From JAHEZL01 sp046074525 (GTDB lineage: Bacteria; Bacteroidota; Bacteroidia; Flavobacteriales_C; GCA-002722245), in assembly GCA_046074525.1 (NCBI GenBank), contig JBJTOK010000043.1:186001-250000 (forward strand): 64,000 nt of DNA, written 5' to 3'. A program made the position numbers and the translations under genes. Below, piece by piece: positions 18,176-26,362 of this stretch (the first letter of the stretch is position 1; every line of letters begins with the position of its first letter). The notes beneath the pieces are model-generated. The model saw only the letters and a list, made by a program, of their open reading frames with translations. It was not told where the DNA came from and made no database searches.

Positions 18176-18681
18176 AAAGTAACATAATAGAGCTTTTCTT
18201 TTTTATTGGTGCTTTGACAAGCCTTGTTCATCTTGGGTTTCCAGGCGGCGACGTCCTTTTTCGGCAAATATTTGTCGCCAATGAAACGAAGGATAACCTT
18301 GCCATTGAGCGTCTTATTTTCGCTAAGCAGGAATTGGTATTTATTGTTTTCAAAGGAGAAGCAGTAATTGTTGGAAACAACGATATTGCTGAAAAGAAAT
18401 TCTGCCTTGAGATAATTCAGGGAAAATCCCGCATCAATAACCGCTGCCGCCAGTTTTTCAATTTCAACGACGCCTGATTTTTTAAAAATAATTTTGGCCT
18501 GGGTAAGCTGTAAATTCATGATTACATTTTCAACAAAAGGCAATTTCCGCAGGCTCATTTCCACTCCCCGTGAACATGCGGAACAGGTGAGGCCGCTGAT
18601 ACCCAGGTCGGCCGACTGGAATTGTGCCTGCAACGTATTCAGGCATAAAAGAAAAAACAGGTACAATATCGTGCTTTTCAT
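18172..18681 (-). CDS. exported heavy-metal-associated (HMA) domain protein
   Basis: 169 aa. A signal peptide ends TLQAQ, and a ferredoxin-like HMA domain follows at about 24-92 with the metal motif GLTCSACSRGVEMSL (Cys-x-x-Cys). The C-terminal about 75 residues are an unassigned extension ending with lysines. HMA domains bind Cu(I), and also Zn(II) or Hg(II), and hand the metal to partners. An exported HMA domain would act in the periplasm rather than as a cytosolic CopZ chaperone. It is cotranscribed with the barrel protein downstream (4-base ATGA overlap) and divergent from the HCDGKC cassette. Which metal it binds is inferred only from context. Confidence 0.85.
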   Translation of the reverse strand: MKSTILYLFFLLCLNTLQAQFQSADLGISGLTCSACSRGVEMSLRKLPFVENVIMNLQLTQAKIIFKKSGVVEIEKLAAAVIDAGFSLNYLKAEFLFSNIVVSNNYCFSFENNKYQFLLSENKTLNGKVILRFIGDKYLPKKDVAAWKPKMNKACQSTNKKEKLYYVTL

Positions 18682-18724
18682 GCCTCTAAAAATATTGTTT
18701 TTTCATAACAATTGCCGGAATATA

Positions 18725-18732
18725 TATATTTG
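18725..18732 (+). promoter_or_regulatory. putative -7 element before the HCDGKC cassette
   Basis: TATATTTG matches TAnnTTTG. No correctly spaced -33 TTTG is seen, so an activator may help. The first usable start codons of the next gene (GTG 18737, TTG 18740) lie only 5-8 bases downstream, which would make the transcript nearly leaderless. Confidence 0.5.
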
Positions 18733-18736
18733 TAAA

Positions 18737-19108
18737 GTGTTGCAACGATTTTTATCTATATTCATTATTGTAGCGGTATTGTCACAAGGACTTATCAAAT
18801 CGTTCATTCTTGTGAATTATGAGCTGAATAAAACAGCGATTACCAATAAGTATTGCGAGAACAAGGCCAAGCCAAAAATGCATTGCGACGGTAAATGCCA
18901 TCTGAAAAAGCAGTTGAAAAAAGAAGAAAAAAGGGAAAAATCCCCTTTATCCGACAACAGTAAGGAGCAATACGAAGTTCAGTTTTTTATTGATTTTCCG
19001 CAGCTTTCCTCCATTCATCCTCCTTCAGCGGAAAACCATTTATCAAATTATTCTTTTTCTTTAAAGACCACTTCTCCGGGCAGCATTTTCCATCCGCCCA
19101 AATGCTGA
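18737..19108 (+). CDS. small membrane-anchored HCDGKC-motif protein, copy 1
   Basis: The frame is open from 18494, but that region runs antisense to the HMA gene. The homologous part starts at GTG 18737 or TTG 18740, giving about 123 aa. A single hydrophobic N-terminal segment (RFLSIFIIVAVLSQGLI) is followed by the motif YCENKAKPKMHCDGKCHLKKQ and a Lys/Glu-rich stretch, ending HPPKC. The protein at 21369-21737 shares the layout and motif (YCENK-x-KP-x-MHCDGKC-x-LKKQ-x-KKEEK), so the two are paralogues at either end of one cassette. The invariant Cys/His residues suggest a metal site facing the periplasm, possibly a sensor or chaperone. The family is not one I can name. Confidence 0.7.
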   Translation: MLQRFLSIFIIVAVLSQGLIKSFILVNYELNKTAITNKYCENKAKPKMHCDGKCHLKKQLKKEEKREKSPLSDNSKEQYEVQFFIDFPQLSSIHPPSAENHLSNYSFSLKTTSPGSIFHPPKC

Positions 19109-19155
19109 TTTTCCATAAAAGAAAAAATCAGTGTTTAATTTTTCAAACAGCTTAA

Positions 19156-20205
19156 ATGTGTAAAATCATAAGCTGCTTTTTGATGGCAATAGTTCTTTTT
19201 GCCACAGAAGCAGGTGCGCAAAATGATTCATTACCACAATGTGAATCACAATGTTGTTGCAATAAAGAAGTGGCGCTCCCTGCAGGAGTGATGTTGGGCC
19301 ATGTTCACCCCAAAGGCGAATGGATGTTATCCTATCGTTATATGAGCATGAGCATGAGCGGATTGCTTAGCGGGAATCATTCGTACAGCAGCGCCGAGGT
19401 TTTTAATACTTACCTCATGGCGCCCGAAAGTATGCAAATGAACATGAACATGCTTATGGCCATGTATGGAGTGAATAATCGTTTAACACTCATGGCTATG
19501 CTGCATTACAACTACGGTCACATGCATATGCAGATGTTTGCTGAGGGCAGCAATCATGTTCACGACGGTGCAGCTTCCCCGGCCTCCAGTCACGAGATGA
19601 CTTATTCGGGTTTGGGAGATACAAAGTTGTATGCCATATATGCCCTTTTAAACCGGGCACGGCATAAAGTCATGTTGAACGCTGGAATATCCCTTCCTGC
19701 GGGCAGGATAAATGCAGTTGCCAATGGGGACATTCTGCCTTATTCTATGCAAAACGGATCAGGGACCTTTGATCTTCTTCCTGGCATTACTTATTTATAT
19801 TTCCATAAAAAGTATGTCGCCGCACTGCAAAGCAATGCCAATATCCGGCTGGGATATAACAACAGGGGCTATAGCTGGGGTAATGAAGTAACCAATAACG
19901 CCTGGTTTGCCTATCGCTGGCAAAAGGTTTTAAGTTCTTCATTGCGACTGGAGCATGTTGCTTCAGCAGTAATGATTGGTCGCGATGCCGCTTTATACAA
20001 ATACAATGAACCTGCATCGGATGCCGCCAATTATGGTGGTCAGCGCTTTTCCCTTTTTGTGGGAACAGCGTGGCAGCCTTCTTCCGGAAAATTTAAAAAC
20101 TGGCAGGCAGTGGCTGAATTTGGCGTTCCTGTTTACCAGTATGTGAAAGGGATTCAAATGTCCAACACCCATTTTGTCAACATTAATATTAATTACATTT
20201 TTTAA
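19156..20205 (+). CDS. Met/His-rich outer-membrane protein, probable copper-cassette transporter
   Basis: 349 aa. A signal peptide ends EAGAQ, then a Cys-rich start (QCESQCCCNKEV) leads into a beta-barrel with unusually dense Met and His: YRYMSMSMSGLL, ESMQMNMNMLMAMYG, YNYGHMHMQMF, NHVHDG. Thioether and imidazole clusters like these are classic Cu(I)/Ag(I) ligands. The C-terminus ends in alternating aromatic residues (HFVNININYIF), as barrels do. It follows the HCDGKC gene by 47 bases and precedes the MbnP-like gene by 2 bases, so it is in the same operon. It could be an outer-membrane copper-handling barrel. Related proteins are often annotated only as 'transporter'. Confidence 0.78.
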   Translation: MCKIISCFLMAIVLFATEAGAQNDSLPQCESQCCCNKEVALPAGVMLGHVHPKGEWMLSYRYMSMSMSGLLSGNHSYSSAEVFNTYLMAPESMQMNMNMLMAMYGVNNRLTLMAMLHYNYGHMHMQMFAEGSNHVHDGAASPASSHEMTYSGLGDTKLYAIYALLNRARHKVMLNAGISLPAGRINAVANGDILPYSMQNGSGTFDLLPGITYLYFHKKYVAALQSNANIRLGYNNRGYSWGNEVTNNAWFAYRWQKVLSSSLRLEHVASAVMIGRDAALYKYNEPASDAANYGGQRFSLFVGTAWQPSSGKFKNWQAVAEFGVPVYQYVKGIQMSNTHFVNININYIF

Positions 20206-20207
20206 AG

Positions 20208-20981
20208 ATGATCAATAAAGTATTGCCCATATTGCTTGCTATCACAGTGCTGGGAGCATGTAAAAAACCCGATCCTGATGGGGGTGACATCACCGATGAT
20301 AAAGCAACACCGACAGGAACATTGCTTTTTCACCTGCATACTTATATCAGCGATAATGAAGTTGATGGTTATGGCTTTGTTTATACCAATGACGATGGCC
20401 GTCAGATTTCTCTTTCGATGGCCCAGTTGTATATTACCGATATACAAGTGGTAAAACTTGATGGATCGCTGATAAATTTGCCAGATACAATTCTACTTAA
20501 GACCTTAGCGTTGGAAACCTATGTTGCCGGCAAAGTTCCGGTAGGAAATTACAAAGGCATTCAGTTCAAGGTGGGACTGAGCGCGGCCACAGATGCACAA
20601 AACCCTGTGTTATCCAAGGATTCGGCTGCGCTCAACCACTCTGAAATGTGGTTCGGCAGCAGCGCACAGTCCGACGGGCATGTTTTCCTTAACGTTCAGG
20701 GAAGTATCGACACCACTTCCGATTTGTCGGGACTTTTGATTCCCTTCAGCTACAAAATTGGTACTCAGGCAAACCTTATCCAGGTGAAAATGCCGCAGCA
20801 AAATTTTAGCATTCTTGAAAATCAGGCTGAGTATGGCCACATCATTATCGATTACAACCGCCTGTTCAGCGGTATTCAATTGAATAGTGCAGCCAATCTT
20901 CAGGTGGATAAGGCGGGCAGCAACAGCGACCTTGCGCAGAAAATCACAGTAAATATTCCTTCAATGTTCAGGTACGAATGA
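20208..20981 (+). CDS. MbnP-like copper-binding lipoprotein
   Basis: 257 aa. The lipoprotein signal ends LGACKK (lipidation Cys18). The body resembles the MbnP family: a beta-rich region with LSMAQLYITDIQVVKLDGS, KVPVGNYKGIQFKVGLS, then NHSEMWFGSSAQSDGHVF and a late HIIIDYNRLF segment. MbnP proteins bind copper, in methanotrophs through a modified Trp made by the dihaem enzyme MbnH. The Trp in MWFGSS is a candidate for that residue, though this is inferred from memory of the family. The next gene encodes a haem-site protein and overlaps by 4 bases (ATGA), which suits an MbnP-haem partner pair. Family assignment is fairly sure; the copper role follows from family and context. Confidence 0.82.
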   Translation: MINKVLPILLAITVLGACKKPDPDGGDITDDKATPTGTLLFHLHTYISDNEVDGYGFVYTNDDGRQISLSMAQLYITDIQVVKLDGSLINLPDTILLKTLALETYVAGKVPVGNYKGIQFKVGLSAATDAQNPVLSKDSAALNHSEMWFGSSAQSDGHVFLNVQGSIDTTSDLSGLLIPFSYKIGTQANLIQVKMPQQNFSILENQAEYGHIIIDYNRLFSGIQLNSAANLQVDKAGSNSDLAQKITVNIPSMFRYE

Positions 20982-21367
20982 TGAAAATGGCGACATATCT
21001 GCTGCTTCCTTTTTTGTTTGTGGTGGCCTGTACCTATGAAAAAATAGAGCCGGTGAAAGATTGCGGATTGCCCGAAAATATTTCTTTCAGCAAGGATGTT
21101 TTGCCGATTTTAAATGCGCATTGCAGTACAGTGGGCTGCCATTCGGGCACATCGCCTGAAGGAGGGTTGAATCTGTCTGATTCATTGGCCTACAAGGAAT
21201 TGCTTCATCCCGGAAGCGGCTATATAGATACGCTGAATCCATCGTTCAGCCTGCTTTACGCGCAAATGAAATCTACTTCTTTGCCTATGCCGCCCAGCGG
21301 AAAACTCGACGATTGTAAGTTAGAAACCATTCTTCAGTGGATTCAACAAAAAGCTAAAAACAATTGA
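20978..21367 (+). CDS. small lipoprotein with cytochrome-like CxxxxCH site
   Basis: 129 aa. The lipoprotein signal ends FVVACTY. The mature part has FSKDVLPILNAHCSTVGCHSG, followed by GGLNLSDSLAYKELLHPGSG and PMPPSGKLDDCKLETILQWI, the layout of planctomycete-type cytochrome c domains. The haem motif is spaced CSTVGCH (Cys-x4-Cys-His) instead of the usual CxxCH. Such wide spacing occurs in this family, but haem attachment cannot be assumed. PMPPSG supplies the usual distal Met. Coupling by a 4-base overlap to the MbnP-like gene suggests it donates or accepts electrons, or oxidises the partner. Confidence 0.78.
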   Translation: MMKMATYLLLPFLFVVACTYEKIEPVKDCGLPENISFSKDVLPILNAHCSTVGCHSGTSPEGGLNLSDSLAYKELLHPGSGYIDTLNPSFSLLYAQMKSTSLPMPPSGKLDDCKLETILQWIQQKAKNN

Positions 21368-21368
21368 A

Positions 21369-21737
21369 GTGAGAAAAGTTATTTCCATAGCACTTTTGTT
21401 TTCACTGCTTTTGCAAATCGGCATGAAGCCGTATTTGCTGACTAAATTTTATATTCTTCGCGCAGAAATAACACAGACTTACTGTGAAAACAAAAGCAAG
21501 CCCTCCATGCATTGTGATGGTAAATGCTATTTGAAAAAGCAAATGAAAAAGGAGGAAAAGAAACAATATCCGTTTTCTTTACTTAAAGAGAAAACAGAAT
21601 ATGTGGTTTCGGCTTTGCCAATGATGCAAAGCACAGAGCCTTCTTTTCAAAAAAATAAGACAGTTTATTTTTTGCACAAGCATTATTTTACACTTTCGGA
21701 AATACCTCACCCACCTCCTGAAAAGTTATTTGCATAG
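21369..21737 (+). CDS. small membrane-anchored HCDGKC-motif protein, copy 2
   Basis: 122 aa starting with GTG one base after the cytochrome-like gene's stop codon. An N-terminal hydrophobic segment (VISIALLFSLLLQIGM) is followed by YCENKSKPSMHCDGKCYLKKQ and MKKEEKKQ, then a less conserved tail ending IPHPPPEKLFA. It aligns end to end with the product of 18737-19108, including the final HPP motif. The conserved Cys, His and Lys residues in a short, exported-facing segment suggest metal binding. It closes the operon. Start choice rests on the hydrophobic N-terminus and the absence of any ATG. Confidence 0.75.
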   Translation: MRKVISIALLFSLLLQIGMKPYLLTKFYILRAEITQTYCENKSKPSMHCDGKCYLKKQMKKEEKKQYPFSLLKEKTEYVVSALPMMQSTEPSFQKNKTVYFLHKHYFTLSEIPHPPPEKLFA

Positions 21738-21745
21738 TAGAGATT

Positions 21746-21761
21746 GCAAGCATTGCGGCTC
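21746..21761. repeat. 16-bp repeat GCAAGCATTGCGGCTC (single arm)
   Basis: Identical to the arm of the inverted repeat at 61357-61460. Here only one arm is present, 8 bases after the HCDGKC copy 2 stop codon. Confidence 0.6.
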
Positions 21762-21806
21762 TAAGTAAAAAGAACAGAAAATAAAATATTTTATAAAACA
21801 TCAACA

Positions 21807-24380
21807 ATGAAAAACATTATACAAAAGCTGTTATTTACAGCAACATTTATGCTTTTTGCCAGCATGAGTGCCTTTGCCCATTTTGGCCAAAGAGGTCCGC
21901 TTGGAGGTACTCCAACTTCAGGATACGCCTATGATACCCTTGTATGCATAGGTACAGCTGAGGGGGGTATTTTTTTCAGCACCAACTCTAATAATACTGC
22001 CTGGTCGGTAAAACCGGTAGGTTTACACAGCGGAAAAATCACAGCCATTACCCATACCGGAAAATATCTTTTTACCGGAACGGCTGAAACAGGAGTATAT
22101 CGCTATACCGGATTTGTGGGTAGCGACCGCTACTGGGAAAAAGTAAGCAGTGGCCTTAGCAACACTAAAATCAAATCGCTGGCCGCGATTGACTCTATCA
22201 TTGTGCTGGCAGGTACTGACGGCGGCGGATTGTTTAAAACCACCAACAAAGGCTTAAGCTGGACTGCTGTAAGCAGCGTGTCGTTGAACAACAAAGTGAT
22301 TACTTCAATTGTAAATGCAGGCGCACGACTCATCCTTTCAACACAGGATGGCGGCGTGTTTTTCTCTGATGACAAAGGAGACAGCTGGCAAAGCTTCAAT
22401 GACGTGAACACCGCTGGTGTTAACGGAACAAATATGTTGTCGTACAATGCTACTTCGGACGAACTCCTTGTACTAAACAATAATGGTTTGTTTGTTGCCG
22501 CAAGTGCAAGCACTGTCAACACAGCCAGCTATACTGCAGTAACAGCTCCTGCGTCTGCTGTTATCAAAGACATGGATAACAACGGCACTACCTGGATCCT
22601 CGCTACCGATAAAGGAGTGTATACTTCTGCTACAGGAGTTATCAGCTTCTCGGCTCAAAACACGGGTTTGTCAGGCACCAATGTAAATGTGGTGGTGGCT
22701 TTTAAACTTAAATCGCGTTTTATCGCGGGGGTTGATCACGGAACAATGTATAAATCGGCCGACAACAGCATCAGCTGGAGCGCGGTAAACACCGGGTTCA
22801 ACAACCTGGCTACTTACGCGATGTTTACCAACGGAGTAAATTTTGTGGTGGCTGCCACCGAAAGAGGGGTACACGTGAGTACCGACCTGGGTGCCAATTA
22901 CAAAATTTTAAATAAAGGATTGAGCGACAGCTTGAATGTACAGGATTTGCACCTGTTCAACACCCAATTGTTTGCCGCCACCAAAAACGGAGGTGTTTTC
23001 GTGAGCAATGATACCGCTAAGAACTGGGCAGGGTTTAATTCCGGGTTGGCAAACCTGAACGTAAAAAGGATTCTGGCATCCGACAACTACCTTTATGCCA
23101 TTACCGCTTCTGGTGAAGTATACCAGAATAACCTCATTACCGGATGGCTGCAAATTCAAAACGGACTGCCGCAAAATGCAAAAGCAACCTCGCTGGCCTT
23201 TTATGAAGGGAAAATTCTTTTGGGAACCGATGGAGATGGAGTGTTTACAGCAGATGAAGCTTTTGGCGGCTGGACAGCCATCAATACCGGCCTGACCAAC
23301 AAGAAGGTAACAGCCGTTACAACGCTGGTAAGGGCTGGCGGAACCAAGTTGTTTGCTGGAACCGATGGCAATGGGGTATTTGTAGCAAATGCCGCTTTAG
23401 CCACATGGACGGCTACTTCGGCCACTTCTATTTCGCATACTTCCATGATAGGACTCGATGGAACTAAAATTGAAGCCATGGCTACTTATGGCGGATATGT
23501 ATTTGCAAGTTACCAGGGCGGATTACTGGCTACCAAAGATTTTGGTCAAACCTGGGTTGCCGGTGGTAACCAGTTCAACCTGCCAAGCTATACACATGTG
23601 AAAAAGATTTCATGTGTAACTACTCGTGTATATGTGGTAACCGATAACAACGGTTTATATTCCAATGGTTTATCCGAACTCGAACTGGCTCCTGTTCTTA
23701 CTGCGTCACAAAACAATATTTGTCATGCAGCTTGCAATGCAAGCGCAACAGTAAGCGCAGTTGCAGGGAGCGGTACCTACACTTACCTGTGGAGCAACAA
23801 CGCTACATCGGCTTCTGTAAGCGGGTTGTGTGCAGGGAAATATTATGTTACTGTTACTGCCGGAGCAGTTAGTGTTACCGACAGCGTAATCATCAGTGAA
23901 CCATCGGCCCTCAGTGTGGTAACTTCATCGAAGGCCAGCTCAGGCAGCAACGGAGAAGCTTCTGTGGTAGTTTCAGGAGGTACGGCACCTTACACCTACG
24001 CCTGGAGCAACAGCAAAGACAGCGCAGCCATTGCTGACCTTGCACCAGGGAAATACGATGTTACCATTAGTGATTCAAGCGGCTGTACATTGGACACCAG
24101 CGTAACCGTAGCGTCTTCCATCGGAATTGTTGAGCAGGAAAGCAATTTGCTTAAGCTGTTCCCGAATCCATCCAACGGTAAAGTGGTAGTGGATTTTTCG
24201 GCTATCGAAGGCGCAGTTCAAAGCATTGCTGTGTATGATGTTTCGGGCAGATTGCTGCAAAACCATTTTGCTGTACAGGGCAGTTCATTTGCCTTGGATA
24301 TGAGTGGTACCGCAGGGGTTTACTTTGTCAGGGTAAGCACCAAAGATTCTGCGGTTATTTCTAAAATAATTGTGAAGTAG
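21807..24380 (+). CDS. T9SS-secreted beta-propeller protein with SprB-like repeats
   Basis: 857 aa. A signal peptide ends SAFAH. About residues 35-630 are sortilin/BNR-like propeller blades (repeated GTDGGGLFKTTNKGLSWTAV, TQDGGVFFSDDKGDSWQSF and similar). Two SprB-type repeats follow at about 640-770 (NASATVSAVAGSGTYTYLWSNNAT; SGGTAPYTYAWSNSKDSAA). The C-terminal sorting domain runs from about 780: LLKLFPNPSNGKVVVDFS ... VYDVSGRLLQ ... GVYFVRV. It should be exported by T9SS and attached to or released from the surface. Its own terminator lies at 24392-24422. A role in adhesion or gliding is possible from SprB-like repeats but is inference. Confidence 0.9.
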   Translation: MKNIIQKLLFTATFMLFASMSAFAHFGQRGPLGGTPTSGYAYDTLVCIGTAEGGIFFSTNSNNTAWSVKPVGLHSGKITAITHTGKYLFTGTAETGVYRYTGFVGSDRYWEKVSSGLSNTKIKSLAAIDSIIVLAGTDGGGLFKTTNKGLSWTAVSSVSLNNKVITSIVNAGARLILSTQDGGVFFSDDKGDSWQSFNDVNTAGVNGTNMLSYNATSDELLVLNNNGLFVAASASTVNTASYTAVTAPASAVIKDMDNNGTTWILATDKGVYTSATGVISFSAQNTGLSGTNVNVVVAFKLKSRFIAGVDHGTMYKSADNSISWSAVNTGFNNLATYAMFTNGVNFVVAATERGVHVSTDLGANYKILNKGLSDSLNVQDLHLFNTQLFAATKNGGVFVSNDTAKNWAGFNSGLANLNVKRILASDNYLYAITASGEVYQNNLITGWLQIQNGLPQNAKATSLAFYEGKILLGTDGDGVFTADEAFGGWTAINTGLTNKKVTAVTTLVRAGGTKLFAGTDGNGVFVANAALATWTATSATSISHTSMIGLDGTKIEAMATYGGYVFASYQGGLLATKDFGQTWVAGGNQFNLPSYTHVKKISCVTTRVYVVTDNNGLYSNGLSELELAPVLTASQNNICHAACNASATVSAVAGSGTYTYLWSNNATSASVSGLCAGKYYVTVTAGAVSVTDSVIISEPSALSVVTSSKASSGSNGEASVVVSGGTAPYTYAWSNSKDSAAIADLAPGKYDVTISDSSGCTLDTSVTVASSIGIVEQESNLLKLFPNPSNGKVVVDFSAIEGAVQSIAVYDVSGRLLQNHFAVQGSSFALDMSGTAGVYFVRVSTKDSAVISKIIVK

Positions 24381-24391
24381 TTACTATCAGG

Positions 24392-24422
24392 GGGGAGGGA
24401 TATGAATATCTCTCCCCTTTTT
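24392..24422 (+). terminator. intrinsic terminator
   Basis: Stem GGGGAGGGATAT (24392-24403) / ATATCTCTCCCC (24406-24417) with one G-T wobble, loop GA, followed by TTTTT. It lies 11 bases after the T9SS propeller gene. Confidence 0.8.
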
Positions 24423-24434
24423 AAATAAAACAGT

Positions 24435-24611
24435 ATGATTTTACTATATCTATTTACGCTGGCAATGGTCATCATTGCCTTAGGCAAGATGCGAAAAACC
24501 TGGTATTACATGGCTAAAATGGAGGACAAAACACCTCCTTTGTGGGTGCGTGCCACAGGAAAAATGGTGTGGTTTATCACCGCAGTTTTTTCGTTGGAGA
24601 TTTTTGATTGA
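24435..24611 (+). CDS. 58-aa hydrophobic protein
   Basis: ATG at 24435 to TGA at 24609-24611, 58 aa. Two hydrophobic segments (LLYLFTLAMVIIALG and VWFITAVFSLEIF) flank a KMRKTWYYMAKMEDKTPP loop, so it is a probable two-helix membrane protein. It lies between the terminator at 24392 and the bPH-like gene. No family is recognised. Confidence 0.5.
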   Translation: MILLYLFTLAMVIIALGKMRKTWYYMAKMEDKTPPLWVRATGKMVWFITAVFSLEIFD

Positions 24612-24667
24612 AACAGCAACGGAAAATCTTTTTTAACCGGTGAAAAAGAAGTAATTTTCTCATCGGT

Positions 24668-25294
24668 ATGGTAATAGATTTTCTACAGGAAAAGGAGATT
24701 TTTACACCCTTTCTCCAGAAGGGGGAGCGTCTTTTGTGGATCGGTGTGCCCAGGAAGGGCATTGTTTTTTCACGTTTCGATTTTTTCCTGATTCCCTTCA
24801 GTATAATTTGGTTTGGTTTTTCCTTGTTTTGGGAAACCCTTGCCCTGTGGGGACTTTCAGAATCGGATGAAGTTTTGGCCTGGATTTTCCCTGTTGTGGG
24901 CTTGCCTTTTGTATTGTTTGGCTATTTCCTGTGCATTGGTCGTTTTACCGCAGCAGCACGCCGCCGTAAGAAAACCATTTATGCATTCAGTGATCAGCGT
25001 GTATTTATCAAAATTGGAGATGTTGCGCCAGGTTTCCTTTATTTGAAAGAGGTTCCGGGTGTGGAGCTGAAAGGAAAAAATGATGGTTCTGGCAGTATTC
25101 GACTTACGCCCATGAATGATTTTTTTGCCGATTTAAAGGACGAGAAAAAATTTGAAACCTATATGAAAGCTGCTGGTTTTGCGTTTGAAGAAATTCCGGA
25201 GGCAAGAAAAGTGCAGGAGCAATTGAGTAAATTAGTGGAACAGGCAAAAGAGAATGATAAGCAAACACGATATACAAACCCGGACCGATATTGA
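24668..25294 (+). CDS. membrane protein with PH-like domain
   Basis: 208 aa. After an N-terminal FLQKGERLLWIGVPRKG stretch come two membrane helices (about 38-58 and 73-95), then a region resembling bacterial PH domains (KKTIYAFSDQRVFIKIGD ... YLKEVPGVELKGKNDGSGSIRL) and a coiled, charged tail. Comparable proteins are annotated as PH-domain or YcxB/bPH2-like membrane proteins with no known activity. Its 3' end overlaps the truncated haemoglobin gene by 41 bases in another frame, so the two are coupled. Confidence 0.65.
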   Translation: MVIDFLQEKEIFTPFLQKGERLLWIGVPRKGIVFSRFDFFLIPFSIIWFGFSLFWETLALWGLSESDEVLAWIFPVVGLPFVLFGYFLCIGRFTAAARRRKKTIYAFSDQRVFIKIGDVAPGFLYLKEVPGVELKGKNDGSGSIRLTPMNDFFADLKDEKKFETYMKAAGFAFEEIPEARKVQEQLSKLVEQAKENDKQTRYTNPDRY

Positions 25295-25634
25295 AAATCT
25301 CGTCAACACCTTTTACCGCAAGGTACAGCAGGATGATTTAATCGCGCATTTTTTCAATGAAGTGGTGCAGCTCGATTGGAGCAAACACATTCCGGTGATG
25401 TATGATTTTTGGGAATCTATTTTGCTGGACAAGCATAATTACAAGGGAAATCCGATGCCCGCCCATGTTTCACTGAATGAAAAATCACCCATGAAAAAAG
25501 AGCATTTTGATCGCTGGGTGCTTTTGTTTACTGCTACTGTTGATCAATTATTTACTGGCGAAAAAGCGGATCGGGCCAAGACCCGGGCACTTTCTATCGC
25601 TACAGTAATGCAGATTAAAATTCACAAAGCATAA
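25254..25634 (+). CDS. group III truncated haemoglobin
   Basis: 126 aa, usual length for group III (P) truncated haemoglobins. Matches include IENLVNTFYRKVQQDDLIAHFF, HIPVMYDFWESILL, NPMPAHVSL and KKEHFDRWVLLFTATVDQLF, where the His of EHFDRW is the proximal haem ligand and Trp follows as in Campylobacter Ctb-type globins. It should bind haem and O2 or NO, with likely roles in NO detoxification or redox sensing. It overlaps the upstream membrane-protein gene by 41 bases. Confidence 0.92.
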   Translation: MISKHDIQTRTDIENLVNTFYRKVQQDDLIAHFFNEVVQLDWSKHIPVMYDFWESILLDKHNYKGNPMPAHVSLNEKSPMKKEHFDRWVLLFTATVDQLFTGEKADRAKTRALSIATVMQIKIHKA

Positions 25635-25671
25635 GGTTACTTTTTCTTTCTTTGCAGAATCAACTACAAAA

Positions 25672-26322
25672 ATGAGGACATTTTTAAAATACCTGTTGCG
25701 CGCGTTTTTGGCGGTGTTAGGCGTGATTGCGCTGTACTTTATTGTGGCCTTTATTTTAATGCTGATTCCAAGTTCCGGAGAAGAAACCGCAGATGAAAAA
25801 AACCACACTTTTTATGTGCAATCCAACGGTACGCATCTCGATATCGTGTTGCCTACAGAGGCGATAGATTCTGACTTTCGCGAACAACTGCATCTTCCCG
25901 GCAATGCTAAATTTGTTTCCTTCGGCTGGGGCAACAAAGAGTTTTATTTCAATGTTCCGGAGTGGAAGGATTTGACTTTCGGCTTGGCTTTCAGGGCCTT
26001 GTTCTTCCGCCTGGAATCGGCCATGCACGTGAATTATTACAAATTTGAAAAAGAGAAATGGAAGAAGATAGTGGTAGCGGAAAATCAAATGGCGAAGCTC
26101 AATAAATTCATCCGCTCTTCTTTTGTGCAGAAGGACAAAAAAATAATTCCCTGCTTGTGTCCGGGACATTCCGATACCGATTGTTTTTACGATGCGCAGG
26201 GAAGATATTCTTGTGTAAATACCTGTAATGTTTGGGTGGGCGATGCGCTGAAAGCCGCATCGGTGAAGACATCGGTGTGGTCGCCTTTGCATTGGGGAGT
26301 GTTACATCATTTGGAGGAGTAA
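25672..26322 (+). CDS. DUF2459/TIGR02117-type exported protein
   Basis: 216 aa with one N-terminal membrane helix (residues about 8-33). Diagnostic motifs are SNGTHLDIVLP, SFGWGNKEFYFNVPEW, ESAMHVNYYKF and a C-terminal CVNTCNVWVGDALKAASV. The conserved His and Cys suggest an envelope cysteine-hydrolase-like fold, but no activity is known to me. An extra Cys pair (IPCLCPGHSDTDC) is notable. It starts 37 bases after the haemoglobin gene and ends 40 bases from the convergent giant MORN-like gene. Confidence 0.8.
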   Translation: MRTFLKYLLRAFLAVLGVIALYFIVAFILMLIPSSGEETADEKNHTFYVQSNGTHLDIVLPTEAIDSDFREQLHLPGNAKFVSFGWGNKEFYFNVPEWKDLTFGLAFRALFFRLESAMHVNYYKFEKEKWKKIVVAENQMAKLNKFIRSSFVQKDKKIIPCLCPGHSDTDCFYDAQGRYSCVNTCNVWVGDALKAASVKTSVWSPLHWGVLHHLEE

Positions 26323-26362
26323 TGATTGGTAAAATTAGGGCGGTAGGTCCTTTCCGGATGTT

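Noticed and set aside
18494..18736. N-terminal extension of the HCDGKC copy 1 frame
   Set aside because: It runs antisense to the HMA gene; the paralogue at 21369 aligns only from about 18737 on.
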